NCBI GenBank assembly: GCA_035640455.1
Contig: DASQWB010000021.1
Location: 1-27,684 of the forward strand
Direction: 5' to 3'
Length of the DNA stretch: 27,684 bases
Origin: AC-50 sp035640455
Lineage (GTDB): Bacteria; Actinomycetota; Thermoleophilia; Gaiellales; Gaiellaceae
Position numbers and translations under genes: made by a program. Below the pieces are notes generated by a model. That model was not told the origin of the DNA and ran no database searches. It was given only the letters and a program-made list of their open reading frames with translations. Positions 21,477 to 27,684 of the stretch are shown one piece after another. The first letter of the stretch is position 1; each line of letters begins with the position of its first letter.

Positions 21477-22163
21477 TCAGCCGGGACGAGGAAGTCCGAG
21501 AGCCGCGGGCAGCGCGTAGAGGTCGGGGAGCCGGCCCTCGACCTCCGGGTAGCGGTTCTCCCGGTCGACGAGGAAGGCGCGCATCCCGAGCGCCCGCGCG
21601 CCCTCGACGTCGTCCTCGAGCGAGTCGCCGACCATCGCTGCCTCGGCCGCGTCGACGCCGAGCCGCTCGAGCGCGGCGCGGAAGATCGTCTCGTGCGGCT
21701 TGATCCGGCCGTGTTGCCGCGAGCAGACGGCAGCGTCCACGTCGAGCCCGTGGTGGAGCACGAACTCGTCGAGGTCGCGCACGCCGTTCGAGACGAGCGC
21801 GAGTGAGAGCCCGAGGCGGCGGAGCTCCTCGAGGACCGGCAGGGCGTCCTCGTAGAGGTCGAAGTTGTCGTGCTCCTCCCACGCGCGCTCGATTTCGACG
21901 GCGCATTCGCGCGCCCGCTCGCCGTCACCGCCCATGCCGCGGACGATCCGCTCGGTGAACGCGATCCAGATCTCCTCGTCGTGCGCAAGCTCGGGATGGC
22001 GCTCGAGCGAGGCGACCGCCGCGGCCCGCGCCTCCTCGTAGCGCGCGGGATCGAGCCGTAGCCCGAACTGCTCGGCGCGGCGGCGATAGCCCTCCGGGCC
22101 GAGCTCGGGGCCCGGCCGCACGAGCGTGAAGTCGACGTCGAAGAGGACGGCGCGGAGGATCAT
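21477..22163 (-). CDS. HAD-superfamily hydrolase (phosphatase)
   Basis: A 228-residue cytoplasmic HAD subfamily IA hydrolase. Motif I FDVDFTLV gives nucleophile Asp9 and acid/base Asp11; motif II is LALVSNG; motif III Lys lies in GRIKPHETIF; motif IV is AMVGDSLEDDVEGARALGM. A helical cap lies between motif I and II (about 20-95). It would dephosphorylate a small molecule; the substrate is unknown. The ATG at 22163 overlaps the stop of the upstream kinase gene as TGATG, so translation is coupled. Confidence 0.9.
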   Translation of the reverse strand: MILRAVLFDVDFTLVRPGPELGPEGYRRRAEQFGLRLDPARYEEARAAAVASLERHPELAHDEEIWIAFTERIVRGMGGDGERARECAVEIERAWEEHDNFDLYEDALPVLEELRRLGLSLALVSNGVRDLDEFVLHHGLDVDAAVCSRQHGRIKPHETIFRAALERLGVDAAEAAMVGDSLEDDVEGARALGMRAFLVDRENRYPEVEGRLPDLYALPAALGLPRPG

Positions 22164-22942
22164 CACGCTGCTTCTACCAGCCAGCGTGCGACCTCCGCGT
22201 GGCCTTCGTGCCCGATTCCCCAGGCGATCGTCTGGCCGAGCGCCCAGCCGCGGGCGCGGTCGCGGTCGAGGCCGAGCTCGGCCGTGAGCCGGTCGAGGCG
22301 GTAGAGGACGTCGCGGCGCGAGTGGCCGAGCTCGCTCCCGCGGACGAGGGCCGCGATCCCGAACTCGCGCTCGCCGGCGAGCGGCTTCGGGTCGATCACG
22401 AGCCACGGCTCGCGCTCGGCGCGCAGGACGTTCTGCGCGTGGAAGTCCTGGTGGACCAGAACCTGCTCGCCCTGTGTCGGCGCGAGCGTCCGCAGCGCGT
22501 CGAGCGCCGCGTCGAGGAGCTGGCGCTCGAACGGTCGGCCCGCCTCCTCCCACTCGCCGGGCATGTAGTCGATCCACCACGCCGCCTCCTCGGCGAGCGG
22601 CCGGAACGGCGCGCCGACGGGCTTCCACAGCCGCGGCAGCAGCCCGAGCGTCACGTCGAGCGCGGTGTCTTGGCCGGCTTCGTAGAGCGGCGTCCCCGGG
22701 CGCGCCCGCTCGAGCAGGAGCGCATGCCGCTCCGGGTCGTGATCCAGCAGCCGCACCGCGCCCTCGCCTTCCCAGACCCGGAGCGCCTCCGCCTCGTGCT
22801 CGCTCTCCCGGTCCGGAAACTGGATCTTGAGGACGGCGTCGCCCGCCGGGACGGCGAGCGAGGCGAACGCGTACTCGAACGGCTCCTCGAGCTCGAGCCG
22901 CCACCTCCTTGTGCACTCGTGGACGAGGTCGGGAAGGCGCAC
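22163..22942 (-). CDS. APH-fold kinase (hydroxyurea/aminoglycoside phosphotransferase-like)
   Basis: A protein of about 259 residues of the APH_6_hur type. A Lys in AVLKIQFPDRE (Lys39) would bind ATP; the catalytic loop LVHQDFHAQNVL has Asp166 and Asn171, and WLVIDPKPL has the metal-binding Asp184. It would phosphorylate a hydroxyl group on a small molecule; the family includes streptomycin 6-phosphotransferases, but most members are housekeeping or unknown, and resistance should not be assumed. The start is uncertain: GTG 22942 is the first standard codon in frame after the upstream stop, without a well-spaced SD. It lies between the amidase and HAD genes on one strand. Confidence 0.82.
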   Translation of the reverse strand: MRLPDLVHECTRRWRLELEEPFEYAFASLAVPAGDAVLKIQFPDRESEHEAEALRVWEGEGAVRLLDHDPERHALLLERARPGTPLYEAGQDTALDVTLGLLPRLWKPVGAPFRPLAEEAAWWIDYMPGEWEEAGRPFERQLLDAALDALRTLAPTQGEQVLVHQDFHAQNVLRAEREPWLVIDPKPLAGEREFGIAALVRGSELGHSRRDVLYRLDRLTAELGLDRDRARGWALGQTIAWGIGHEGHAEVARWLVEAA

Positions 22943-22980
22943 GAGCCACTCGCGGCCCTCTTCAGACTCCTCCAGCCAGA

Positions 22981-23817
22981 CTAGGCCAGGGTGGGCCAGC
23001 GGTAGGCGCCCGGGACGCGGTTCGCGAGCGACGGCAGGTTGCGGCGAACCTCCTCGAGCCGCCCCCGGTCGAGCTCGGCCGAGATCACCGTTTCCTCGTC
23101 GGGTGCCTGCGCGACGACGGTGCCCCACGGGTCGGCGATCAGCGAGCGGCCGTAGCTCGGCTTGCCCGGGATCGTCTCGCCGATCTGCGCCGCCGCGGCG
23201 ACGTAGTTCTGGTTCTCGATCGCGCGCGCGCGCAGGAGGACGTGCCAGTGGTCCTTGCCGGTGTAGAGCGTGAAGTGCGCCGGAACCGTGACGAGCTCGG
23301 CGCCCTCGAGCGCGAGGATGCGGTAGAGCTCGGGGAACCGCAGGTCGTAGCAGACCGTGAGGCCGATCGGCCAGCCCTCGAGCCGCGCCACGACCGGCTC
23401 CTCGCCGGGCTCCTCGGCCTCCGACTCGCGGTAGCGGTGCCCGCCGACGTCCACGTCGAAGAGGTGGATCTTCCGGTAGAGCGCGACGAGCTCGCCGTCG
23501 GGATCGAAGACGAGGCTCGTGTTCGAGAGCTTCTCGCGGCTCTCGCGCCGCTCGGTGATCGAGCCGCCGACGAGGGTGATCCCGTGCTGCGAGGCCCAGC
23601 CGCGCATCGCCTCCACCGACTCGCCCGACTCGATCGTCTCCGCCGCCTCGTGCAGCGTCTCGACGCCGCCGATCGCGTTCCACTTCTCGGGTAAGAGGAC
23701 GACGTCGGCCCCGCTTGCCGCGGCCTCGGCGACGAGGCGCTCGGTCTTCTCGAGGTTCTCCGCCTTGACGGCTCTGCTCGTGAGCTGCACGCAGGCGACG
23801 CGGATCCGGTCGGGCAT
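22981..23817 (-). CDS. Carbon-nitrogen hydrolase (nitrilase family, Nit-like)
   Basis: A 278-residue cytoplasmic amidase. The catalytic triad is visible: Glu44 in LLPEKWN, Lys116 in YRKIHLFD and Cys156 in GLTVCYDLRFPELYR. YRKIHLFDVD with CYDLRFPE is the pattern of Nit1/Nit2 proteins, which hydrolyse deaminated glutathione or omega-amides of dicarboxylic acids; I treat that as likely, not shown. The ATG at 23817 is six bases from a TATCCT box, so it is leaderless. It heads the minus-strand run amidase-kinase-phosphatase and is divergent from an MFS exporter gene by 23 bases. Confidence 0.92.
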   Translation of the reverse strand: MPDRIRVACVQLTSRAVKAENLEKTERLVAEAAASGADVVLLPEKWNAIGGVETLHEAAETIESGESVEAMRGWASQHGITLVGGSITERRESREKLSNTSLVFDPDGELVALYRKIHLFDVDVGGHRYRESEAEEPGEEPVVARLEGWPIGLTVCYDLRFPELYRILALEGAELVTVPAHFTLYTGKDHWHVLLRARAIENQNYVAAAAQIGETIPGKPSYGRSLIADPWGTVVAQAPDEETVISAELDRGRLEEVRRNLPSLANRVPGAYRWPTLA

Positions 23818-23823
23818 CGGCGC

Positions 23824-23833
23824 AGGATAGCTT
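23824..23833. promoter_or_regulatory. Overlapping divergent -10 boxes, amidase/exporter
   Basis: AGGATAGCTT contains TATCCT on the minus strand (six bases before the amidase ATG) and TAGCTT on the plus strand (seven bases before the MFS ATG), sharing TA. Geometry and start-to-start gap (23 bases) are the same as at 6849-6858. Confidence 0.6.
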
Positions 23834-23840
23834 TGGGCGG

Positions 23841-25070
23841 ATGGAAGCCGTCACCGCCCCGAGCGGCCGGCTGCGCATCCTGGACGCGCTCCGGCACCGC
23901 GACTTCCGGCTCCTCTGGAGCGGCCAGGCCGTCTCGCTCCTCGGCGACATGGCCTTCCTCACCGCCCTTGCCTGGCGCACATTCACCCTCGCCGGCTCGT
24001 CGCGGCTGGGCGTCGTCCTGCTCTGCAACGGTGGCGCGATGCTCGCCACGCTGCTGGTCGGCGGCGTCCTGGCCGACCGCTACGAGCGGCGCCGCATGAT
24101 GATCTTCTCGGACGTCTGGCGGTTCGGAGCCGTCGGCGCCCTCGCCGCCGTCGACGCCATGGGCCATCTGTCCTTCCCGATCCTGGTCGGCCTTGCCGTC
24201 CTCGTCGGGCTCGGCGACGGCTTCTTCTACCCCGCAGTCGGCGGGATCGTGCCGCTCGTGGTCGAGCAGCCCGCGCTCGCCTCGGCCAACAGCCTGCTGG
24301 GAGTCGCCCGCTGGGGAAGCGTCATGGTCGGCCCGTCTCTGGCCGCGCTCACCTACCACAGCGGCGGCCCGTCGGTCGTCTTCGCCTTCAACGCGGGAAC
24401 GTTCCTCGTCTCGGCGGCGCTGATCTCGCTCGCGCGGCCGCGGCCGATCGAGACCGCGACGCGCGAAGGGACGCTGCGCGAGATCCGCGAGGGCGCGCGC
24501 TACGTCGCCCGGATCCCGTGGCTGTGGGTCACGATCGCGCTGTTCAGCGTCGTGCTCACGCTCCAGTACGCGTCGCAGCAGGTGCTGCTGCCGAAGCTCG
24601 TCCACCAGCACTTCCACCGCGGCGTCGGGGCGTACGGGCTGCTCGTGACCTTCCTCGGCGTCGGCACCGTCCTCGGCACGCTGGCGTTCGGCCAGCTCCA
24701 GCCGCGGCGAAGGCGCGGTGTCGTCGCCTACGCCGTCTGGCTCGTGAACAGCCTCGCGATCGTCGGCGTCGCGCTCTCGCCGTGGTTCGGGCTCGCAGCC
24801 GGCTTCGCCGCCCTCCGCGGGGCGTGCCTCGCCTTCGGCGTCGCGATCTGGGAGACGATGCTGCAGGAGCTCGTGCCGGAGCGCCTGCTCGCACGCGTCG
24901 TCAGCCTCGACTTCTTCGGCACCTTCGGACTCACGCCGATCGGGCTCGCCATCTGGGCCGCCATCGCCGACATCGCACCGCCGGGGGCGCTCATCGCCTC
25001 CGGCGCCGGCGTCTCCTGCGTCTTGATCGCCCTCGTGCTCACACGTCCCTGGCTCTGGGAGGTCGACTGA
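23841..25070 (+). CDS. MFS exporter (MFS_3/EntS-like)
   Basis: A 409-residue inner-membrane protein with about twelve segments. LRHRDFRLLWSGQAVSLLGD at residues 13-32 is the standard N-terminal signature of the MFS_3 (enterobactin exporter-like) group; GGVLADRYERRRMMIFSD is the loop 2-3 motif A, and LLGVARWGSVMVGPSLAALT also fits. It probably exports small hydrophobic compounds. The start is ATG 23841 with a leaderless -10 box. The CoA-binding protein gene follows after one base, so both are one operon. Confidence 0.88.
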   Translation: MEAVTAPSGRLRILDALRHRDFRLLWSGQAVSLLGDMAFLTALAWRTFTLAGSSRLGVVLLCNGGAMLATLLVGGVLADRYERRRMMIFSDVWRFGAVGALAAVDAMGHLSFPILVGLAVLVGLGDGFFYPAVGGIVPLVVEQPALASANSLLGVARWGSVMVGPSLAALTYHSGGPSVVFAFNAGTFLVSAALISLARPRPIETATREGTLREIREGARYVARIPWLWVTIALFSVVLTLQYASQQVLLPKLVHQHFHRGVGAYGLLVTFLGVGTVLGTLAFGQLQPRRRRGVVAYAVWLVNSLAIVGVALSPWFGLAAGFAALRGACLAFGVAIWETMLQELVPERLLARVVSLDFFGTFGLTPIGLAIWAAIADIAPPGALIASGAGVSCVLIALVLTRPWLWEVD

Positions 25071-25071
25071 C

Positions 25072-25470
25072 GTGCGGAGCGCCGCCGAGATCCTGCGCGA
25101 CGCGCGAACGATCGCGATCGTCGGCGCCTCGCCCCGCCCGGAGCGGCCGAGCCACGGCGTCATGCGCTATCTGCTCGCGTCCGGTTACCGCGTGATCCCG
25201 GTTCGCCCGCTCGACTGCGACGAGGTGCTCGGCGTCCCGTGTGTCGCCTCGCTCGCCGAGATCGACGAGCCGATCGACCTCGTCGACGTGTTCCGCCGGC
25301 CCGAAGCCTGCCCGGACGTCGCGCGCGAGGCCGTCGCCGCCAGCGCAAGAGCGCTTTGGCTCCAGCTCGGGCTCGTCTCGCCGGAGGCGCGCCGGATCGC
25401 GACCGAGGCTGGGCTCGACTACGTCGAGGACGAGTGCACGGCGATCGTCCACCGGCGGCAAGTCGTGTGA
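25072..25470 (+). CDS. CoA-binding domain protein (YccU-like)
   Basis: A 132-residue single Rossmann-fold protein of the CoA_binding_2 family. It shows TIAIVGASPRPERPSHGVMR (nucleotide loop), GYRVIPVRP, the IDLVDVFRRPE strand, ALWLQLGLVS and a C-terminal VEDECTAIVH where related proteins have a Cys. It is thought to bind CoA or acyl-CoA; the biochemical role is unknown. The start is GTG 25072, one base after the exporter stop (TGACGTG). The stop overlaps the next ATG as TGATG. Confidence 0.88.
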   Translation: MRSAAEILRDARTIAIVGASPRPERPSHGVMRYLLASGYRVIPVRPLDCDEVLGVPCVASLAEIDEPIDLVDVFRRPEACPDVAREAVAASARALWLQLGLVSPEARRIATEAGLDYVEDECTAIVHRRQVV

Positions 25471-25622
25471 TGCCGGTCTACTGGAAGCCGCGCTACGCGA
25501 CACGCTCGATGCGCCACCGCGCCTGGGCGAAGCGCGACCGGGCGCGCGAGGAGGCCCTGCGGCGGAGCCGGCCTCCCTCGCGCCTGCGCCGTTTACTGGC
25601 GCGCCTGCGTCGAAAGAAGTGA
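25470..25622 (+). CDS. Basic microprotein, 50 aa
   Basis: A 50-residue, strongly basic protein (MPVYWKPRYATRSMRHRAWA and a tail of Arg/Lys). Its ATG overlaps the stop of the CoA-binding gene as TGATG, and the DoxX gene begins three bases after its stop, so it is tightly placed within an operon. The charge suggests nucleic acid or ribosome binding, but no domain is visible. Codon usage matches its neighbours. Confidence 0.6.
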   Translation: MPVYWKPRYATRSMRHRAWAKRDRAREEALRRSRPPSRLRRLLARLRRKK

Positions 25623-25625
25623 CAC

Positions 25626-26144
25626 ATGTCGTACGGACTCTTGCTCCTGCGGGTGGTCGTCGGCCTGACCATGTCGTCCCACGGCGCTCAGAAGCTCTTC
25701 GCCTGGTTCGACGGCCCTGGGCTCGACGGCGTGAAGGCGATGCTCGGGAACTTCCGCTTCCGGCTTCCGGCGCTGATGGCCCTCGGGCTCGGGCTGACCG
25801 AGTTCGGCGGCGGCACGCTCTTCGCTCTCGGCTTCCTCACGCCGCTCATGGCGCTCGGCATCGTCGTCGTGATGCTGAACGCGATCGCCCTCGTCCACTT
25901 CAAGAACGGCTTCTGGAGCGGGAAGGGCGGCTACGAGTTCAACCTCGTGCTGCTGACCGTCGCCGTAGCGGTGGCCGCGACCGGCCCGGGCCGGTTCTCG
26001 ATCGACCGAGCCCTGGGTTGGGACGACAACCTGAGCGGCCTGTGGTGGGGCCTCGGAGTGCTCGGCGCTGCGGCGGTGGTCAGTGGTGCCACGCTGAACC
26101 TCGGCCGGCGACGCGAACGCCTGCGCCACGCTGCGGTCACGTAA
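25626..26144 (+). CDS. DoxX-family membrane protein
   Basis: A 172-residue inner-membrane protein with four or five segments. LLLRVVVGLTMSSHGAQKLF followed by FDGPGL is the DoxX signature; a second strong piece is LMALGLGLTEFGGGTLFALGFLTPLMALGIVVVMLNAI, of which FGGGTLFALGFLTPL is most typical. DoxX proteins are associated with redox and thiol stress complexes, with no enzyme activity of their own established. ATG 25626 has AAAGAAG as SD, six bases upstream. It ends the operon begun by the MFS exporter. Confidence 0.9.
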   Translation: MSYGLLLLRVVVGLTMSSHGAQKLFAWFDGPGLDGVKAMLGNFRFRLPALMALGLGLTEFGGGTLFALGFLTPLMALGIVVVMLNAIALVHFKNGFWSGKGGYEFNLVLLTVAVAVAATGPGRFSIDRALGWDDNLSGLWWGLGVLGAAAVVSGATLNLGRRRERLRHAAVT

Positions 26145-26211
26145 GCCTGTCTTGCGTCGCCGGCTCCTGACACGCGCGCGTACCCCTGCACCGCTGTGAA
26201 GGAGGGGGCGT

Positions 26212-26237
26212 GCGGGGGAACCAGGGGGTTCTCCCGC
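26212..26237 (-). terminator. Hairpin downstream of tRNA-Pro
   Basis: Two 11-base arms with one A-C mismatch around the loop CCCT, just 3' of tRNA-Pro on the minus strand. No T run follows, so intrinsic termination is only possible; it may protect or help process the tRNA 3' end. Confidence 0.4.
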
Positions 26238-26243
26238 GCTCAA

Positions 26244-26317
26244 TCGGGGTGCCCAGATTTGAACTGGGGACCTCTCCGACCCGAACGGAGCGCGCTACCA
26301 GGCTGCGCCACACCCCG
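26244..26317 (-). tRNA. tRNA-Pro (CGG anticodon)
   Basis: A 74-base cloverleaf. The acceptor stem CGGGGTG pairs with CACCCCG and the discriminator is A. The D-arm is GCGCAGCCTGGTAGCGC, the anticodon stem CTCCG/CGGAG encloses the loop TTCGGGT with anticodon CGG, and the T-arm CCCAG TTCAAAT CTGGG is standard. CCA is not encoded. A TAACCT box lies nine bases upstream and overlaps the -10 box of the divergent DUF3467 gene. Confidence 0.95.
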
Positions 26318-26326
26318 AGCCCGAAC

Positions 26327-26336
26327 AGGTTAGCGT
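26327..26336. promoter_or_regulatory. Overlapping divergent -10 boxes, tRNA-Pro/DUF3467
   Basis: AGGTTAGCGT holds TAACCT on the minus strand, nine bases before the mature tRNA 5' end, and TAGCGT on the plus strand, seven bases before the DUF3467 ATG. The boxes share TA as in three other divergent pairs here. Confidence 0.55.
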
Positions 26337-26343
26337 CTCGGGG

Positions 26344-26679
26344 ATGGAGCCTCACGAGCACGAGGACGAGCAGCACGAGGTCGAGTACCGCTTCTACGTC
26401 CCGCCCGAGCAGGAGGGCGGCGTGTACGCGAACACGCTCGGCGTCTGGCACACGGCGTACGAGTTCACGCTCGACTTCGCCGCGATGCAGCCGGTGCAGC
26501 CGCCGGATGCCGACCAGGAGCACGGCTCGCCGGTCGTTCCGTGTCGCGTCGTCTCGCGCGTGCGGATTCCGGTCACGTTGCTCTTCGACGTAATGCGTGC
26601 GCTGAACGACAACCTGACCGCGTACGAGAGCGCCTGGGGCGAGATCAAGCGCCCCGAGCAGGAGGAGCAGGACGAGTAG
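26344..26679 (+). CDS. DUF3467 family protein
   Basis: A 111-residue cytoplasmic protein. An acidic, His-rich start (MEPHEHEDEQHEVEY) is followed by the DUF3467 core: VYANTLGVWHTAYEFTLDFA, then PCRVVSRVRIPVTLLFDVMRALNDNLTAYE, of which VVSRVRIP and L-x-x-N-x-x-x-YE are the family marks. The end is again acidic (EQEEQDE). The function is unknown. The ATG has a TAGCGT box seven bases upstream and no SD, so it is leaderless. Confidence 0.88.
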   Translation: MEPHEHEDEQHEVEYRFYVPPEQEGGVYANTLGVWHTAYEFTLDFAAMQPVQPPDADQEHGSPVVPCRVVSRVRIPVTLLFDVMRALNDNLTAYESAWGEIKRPEQEEQDE

Positions 26680-26712
26680 CCTCGTCCGTTTTGGCGCCTG
26701 TCGCGGCTGCCG

Positions 26713-26952
26713 GTGACCTTCTGCAGCTCGCTCGGCGGTTTGATCCGCACGCTGCAGTTCTTCTTGGCCCTGGGGATCAACCTCGATTGGGCGGTAATAG
26801 GGAACACCGCCTTCACTGGGCTGCTGCTTGCTTGGGTCTTGCTCCGGCAGCAGGAGCCGCCTCGTCCTCAGGCGGAAGACGTCGACGAGGAGTTCGTTCG
26901 CCGCCTCGAGGCGGTCGTCTCCCGAATGCGGGCGGAGCTCGACGCACGCTGA
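26713..26952 (+). CDS. Small single-pass membrane protein, up to 79 aa
   Basis: The frame encodes one hydrophobic segment (about residues 24-44, LDWAVIGNTAFTGLLLAWVL) followed by a charged helix (VDEEFVRRLEAVVSRMRAEL) that could form a coiled coil in the cytoplasm. No family is recognised. GTG 26713 is the first start in frame, without SD or -10 box; TTG at 26740 is an alternative. The C-terminal part has the clear codon bias of a real gene. It lies 33 bases after DUF3467. Confidence 0.55.
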   Translation: MTFCSSLGGLIRTLQFFLALGINLDWAVIGNTAFTGLLLAWVLLRQQEPPRPQAEDVDEEFVRRLEAVVSRMRAELDAR

Positions 26953-26966
26953 GCCGGCGCGGCCCG

Positions 26967-27647
26967 CTAGCGCAGAAGCTCCTCGATCGCCTCGAGGCAC
27001 GCGTCGGGCCGCTCGCCGATCAGCAGGTGGCCGCAGTCAGGGACGATCCGAAGCGGCGCCCGGAGCCGGCGCGCGTACTCGAGCGCGTCCGCCACGGGAA
27101 CCATGTGGTCGCGCGCGCCCCAGAGGACGAGGCACGGGCAGCGGACGGCGCCGAGGTCGACGCGCGGATCGTCGCCGACGAGCGCGCGGCCGGCGGCGAA
27201 GACGTCCGTATGGAGTTCGGCGGGCTGGAGGTACCCCTCGACCGCCTCCGGCGAGAGCGCGAGCGGATCCGCAGCCTCGAAGTAGCCGAAGACGGGATAG
27301 CGAAGCCACGGCAAGCGCGCCACGAGCCCGCGGAAGGGCGCAACGAGCCGCGCCGGCCGCGCAAGCAGGAGCGTCGTCAGCGCCGCCTGACGGGCGCGCG
27401 TGCCCGACGAGATGCCAGCCGCGGCCGCCAGCAGAAGCGCACTCACGGCGTCCGGATGCCTGAGCGCCAGACGTAGCGCGACGAGGCCGCCGAACGAGTG
27501 CCCGACGACGGTCGCCGGGAGCACCCGCTCCCGCTCGGCGAGGGCCGCGACGACGTCCGCGAACGGCGAGAGGGTCCGCGCGGCCGGCAGCGGCTCGAAG
27601 CCGAAGGCGAGCCGGAAGCGGGAGCGCGCGGCGGCTCCCGCGCGCAA
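26967..27647 (-). pseudogene. Alpha/beta hydrolase, 5' end missing or broken
   Basis: The 226 readable residues hold the nucleophile elbow VVGHSFGGLVALRLALRHPD (Ser in GHSFGG), a cap, LVLWGARDHMVP (catalytic Asp) and VPDCGHLLIGERP (catalytic His), so the C-terminal three quarters of an alpha/beta hydrolase are intact. The N-terminal strands with the HG oxyanion motif are absent: the frame closes at a TAG at 27654-27656, 28 bases from the window edge, and the only start is TTG 27647. An 8-bp inverted repeat (27618-27625 with 27634-27641) lies at the break. This may be a true truncation or an assembly artefact at a contig end. Confidence 0.75.
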
Positions 27648-27684
27648 GTCTGCCTAGGTAGAGCGCTAGAGCGTCTCTATGAGG

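Noticed and set aside
22163..22942. Antibiotic resistance gene
   Set aside because: The APH fold is present, but most such chromosomal kinases act on other small molecules; nothing in the context indicates resistance.
26145..26340. Genomic island at tRNA-Pro
   Set aside because: No integrase, no repeated tRNA 3' end and ordinary genes on both sides.
27650..27684. tRNA-like D-arm string GGTAGAGC near the window end
   Set aside because: No matching acceptor, anticodon or T-arm can be formed in the remaining bases.
1..27684. CRISPR array, IS element or prophage
   Set aside because: No regularly spaced repeats, no transposase or phage genes on either strand.

Overview
The window is very GC-rich, gene-dense bacterial DNA with many GTG/TTG starts, strong G/C preference at third codon positions and Actinomycetota-type gene content: a DUF4081-like GNAT protein, VanW-family proteins, YkuD L,D-transpeptidase, acyl-CoA dehydrogenases with TetR control, and DUF3467. 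My best guess is a Thermoleophilia lineage (Gaiellales/Solirubrobacterales-like), but that rests on gene style, not on a marker. I see no phage, plasmid, IS transposase or CRISPR genes. It reads as ordinary chromosome with small intergenic surprises.

Layout. 1-3012 (minus): GNAT protein, secreted glycoside hydrolase-like protein, small membrane ORF and 5' part of tilS. 3167-4775 (plus): purine nucleoside phosphorylase and diacylglycerol-kinase-like lipid kinase, probably from a CTG codon. 4772-9248: coiled-coil protein, L,D-transpeptidase lipoprotein, CxxC microprotein, sirtuin, 4HBT thioesterase and a large VanW protein. 9294-11765 (minus): acyl-CoA dehydrogenase, SDR dehydrogenase and a Cys-rich orphan. 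11871-14409 (plus): esterase remnant, ABM-like protein, secreted beta-sandwich-like protein and membrane diguanylate cyclase. 14406-19502: GH3 hydrolase, EamA permease, second acyl-CoA dehydrogenase, CHRD-like protein, methyltransferase and a secreted protein. 19474-23817 (minus): nitrilase-family amidase, APH-type kinase, HAD phosphatase, TetR regulator and SLC45-like MFS permease. 23841-26952 (plus): MFS exporter, CoA-binding protein, basic microprotein, DoxX, DUF3467 and a small membrane protein, with tRNA-Pro(CGG) on the minus strand. The window ends in a 5'-broken alpha/beta hydrolase.

Three regulatory or repeat themes connect these genes. (1) A dispersed element of about 71 bp occurs three times (3080, 10513, 20776). 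It folds as two hairpins; the first has an AGA loop and a stem whose sequence changes with its pairing preserved. One copy is bracketed by 16-bp direct repeats that duplicate the start of the SDR gene, as if it had inserted there. (2) Many genes have a TANNNT -10 box 6-8 bases before the start codon, i.e. leaderless transcripts. Four divergent pairs share one ten-base core, ANNNTANNNT, in which two opposed -10 boxes overlap by TA. (3) Related TGACT/AGTCA palindromes lie at the TetR gene and at both acyl-CoA dehydrogenase genes, suggesting one fatty-acid-catabolism regulon.
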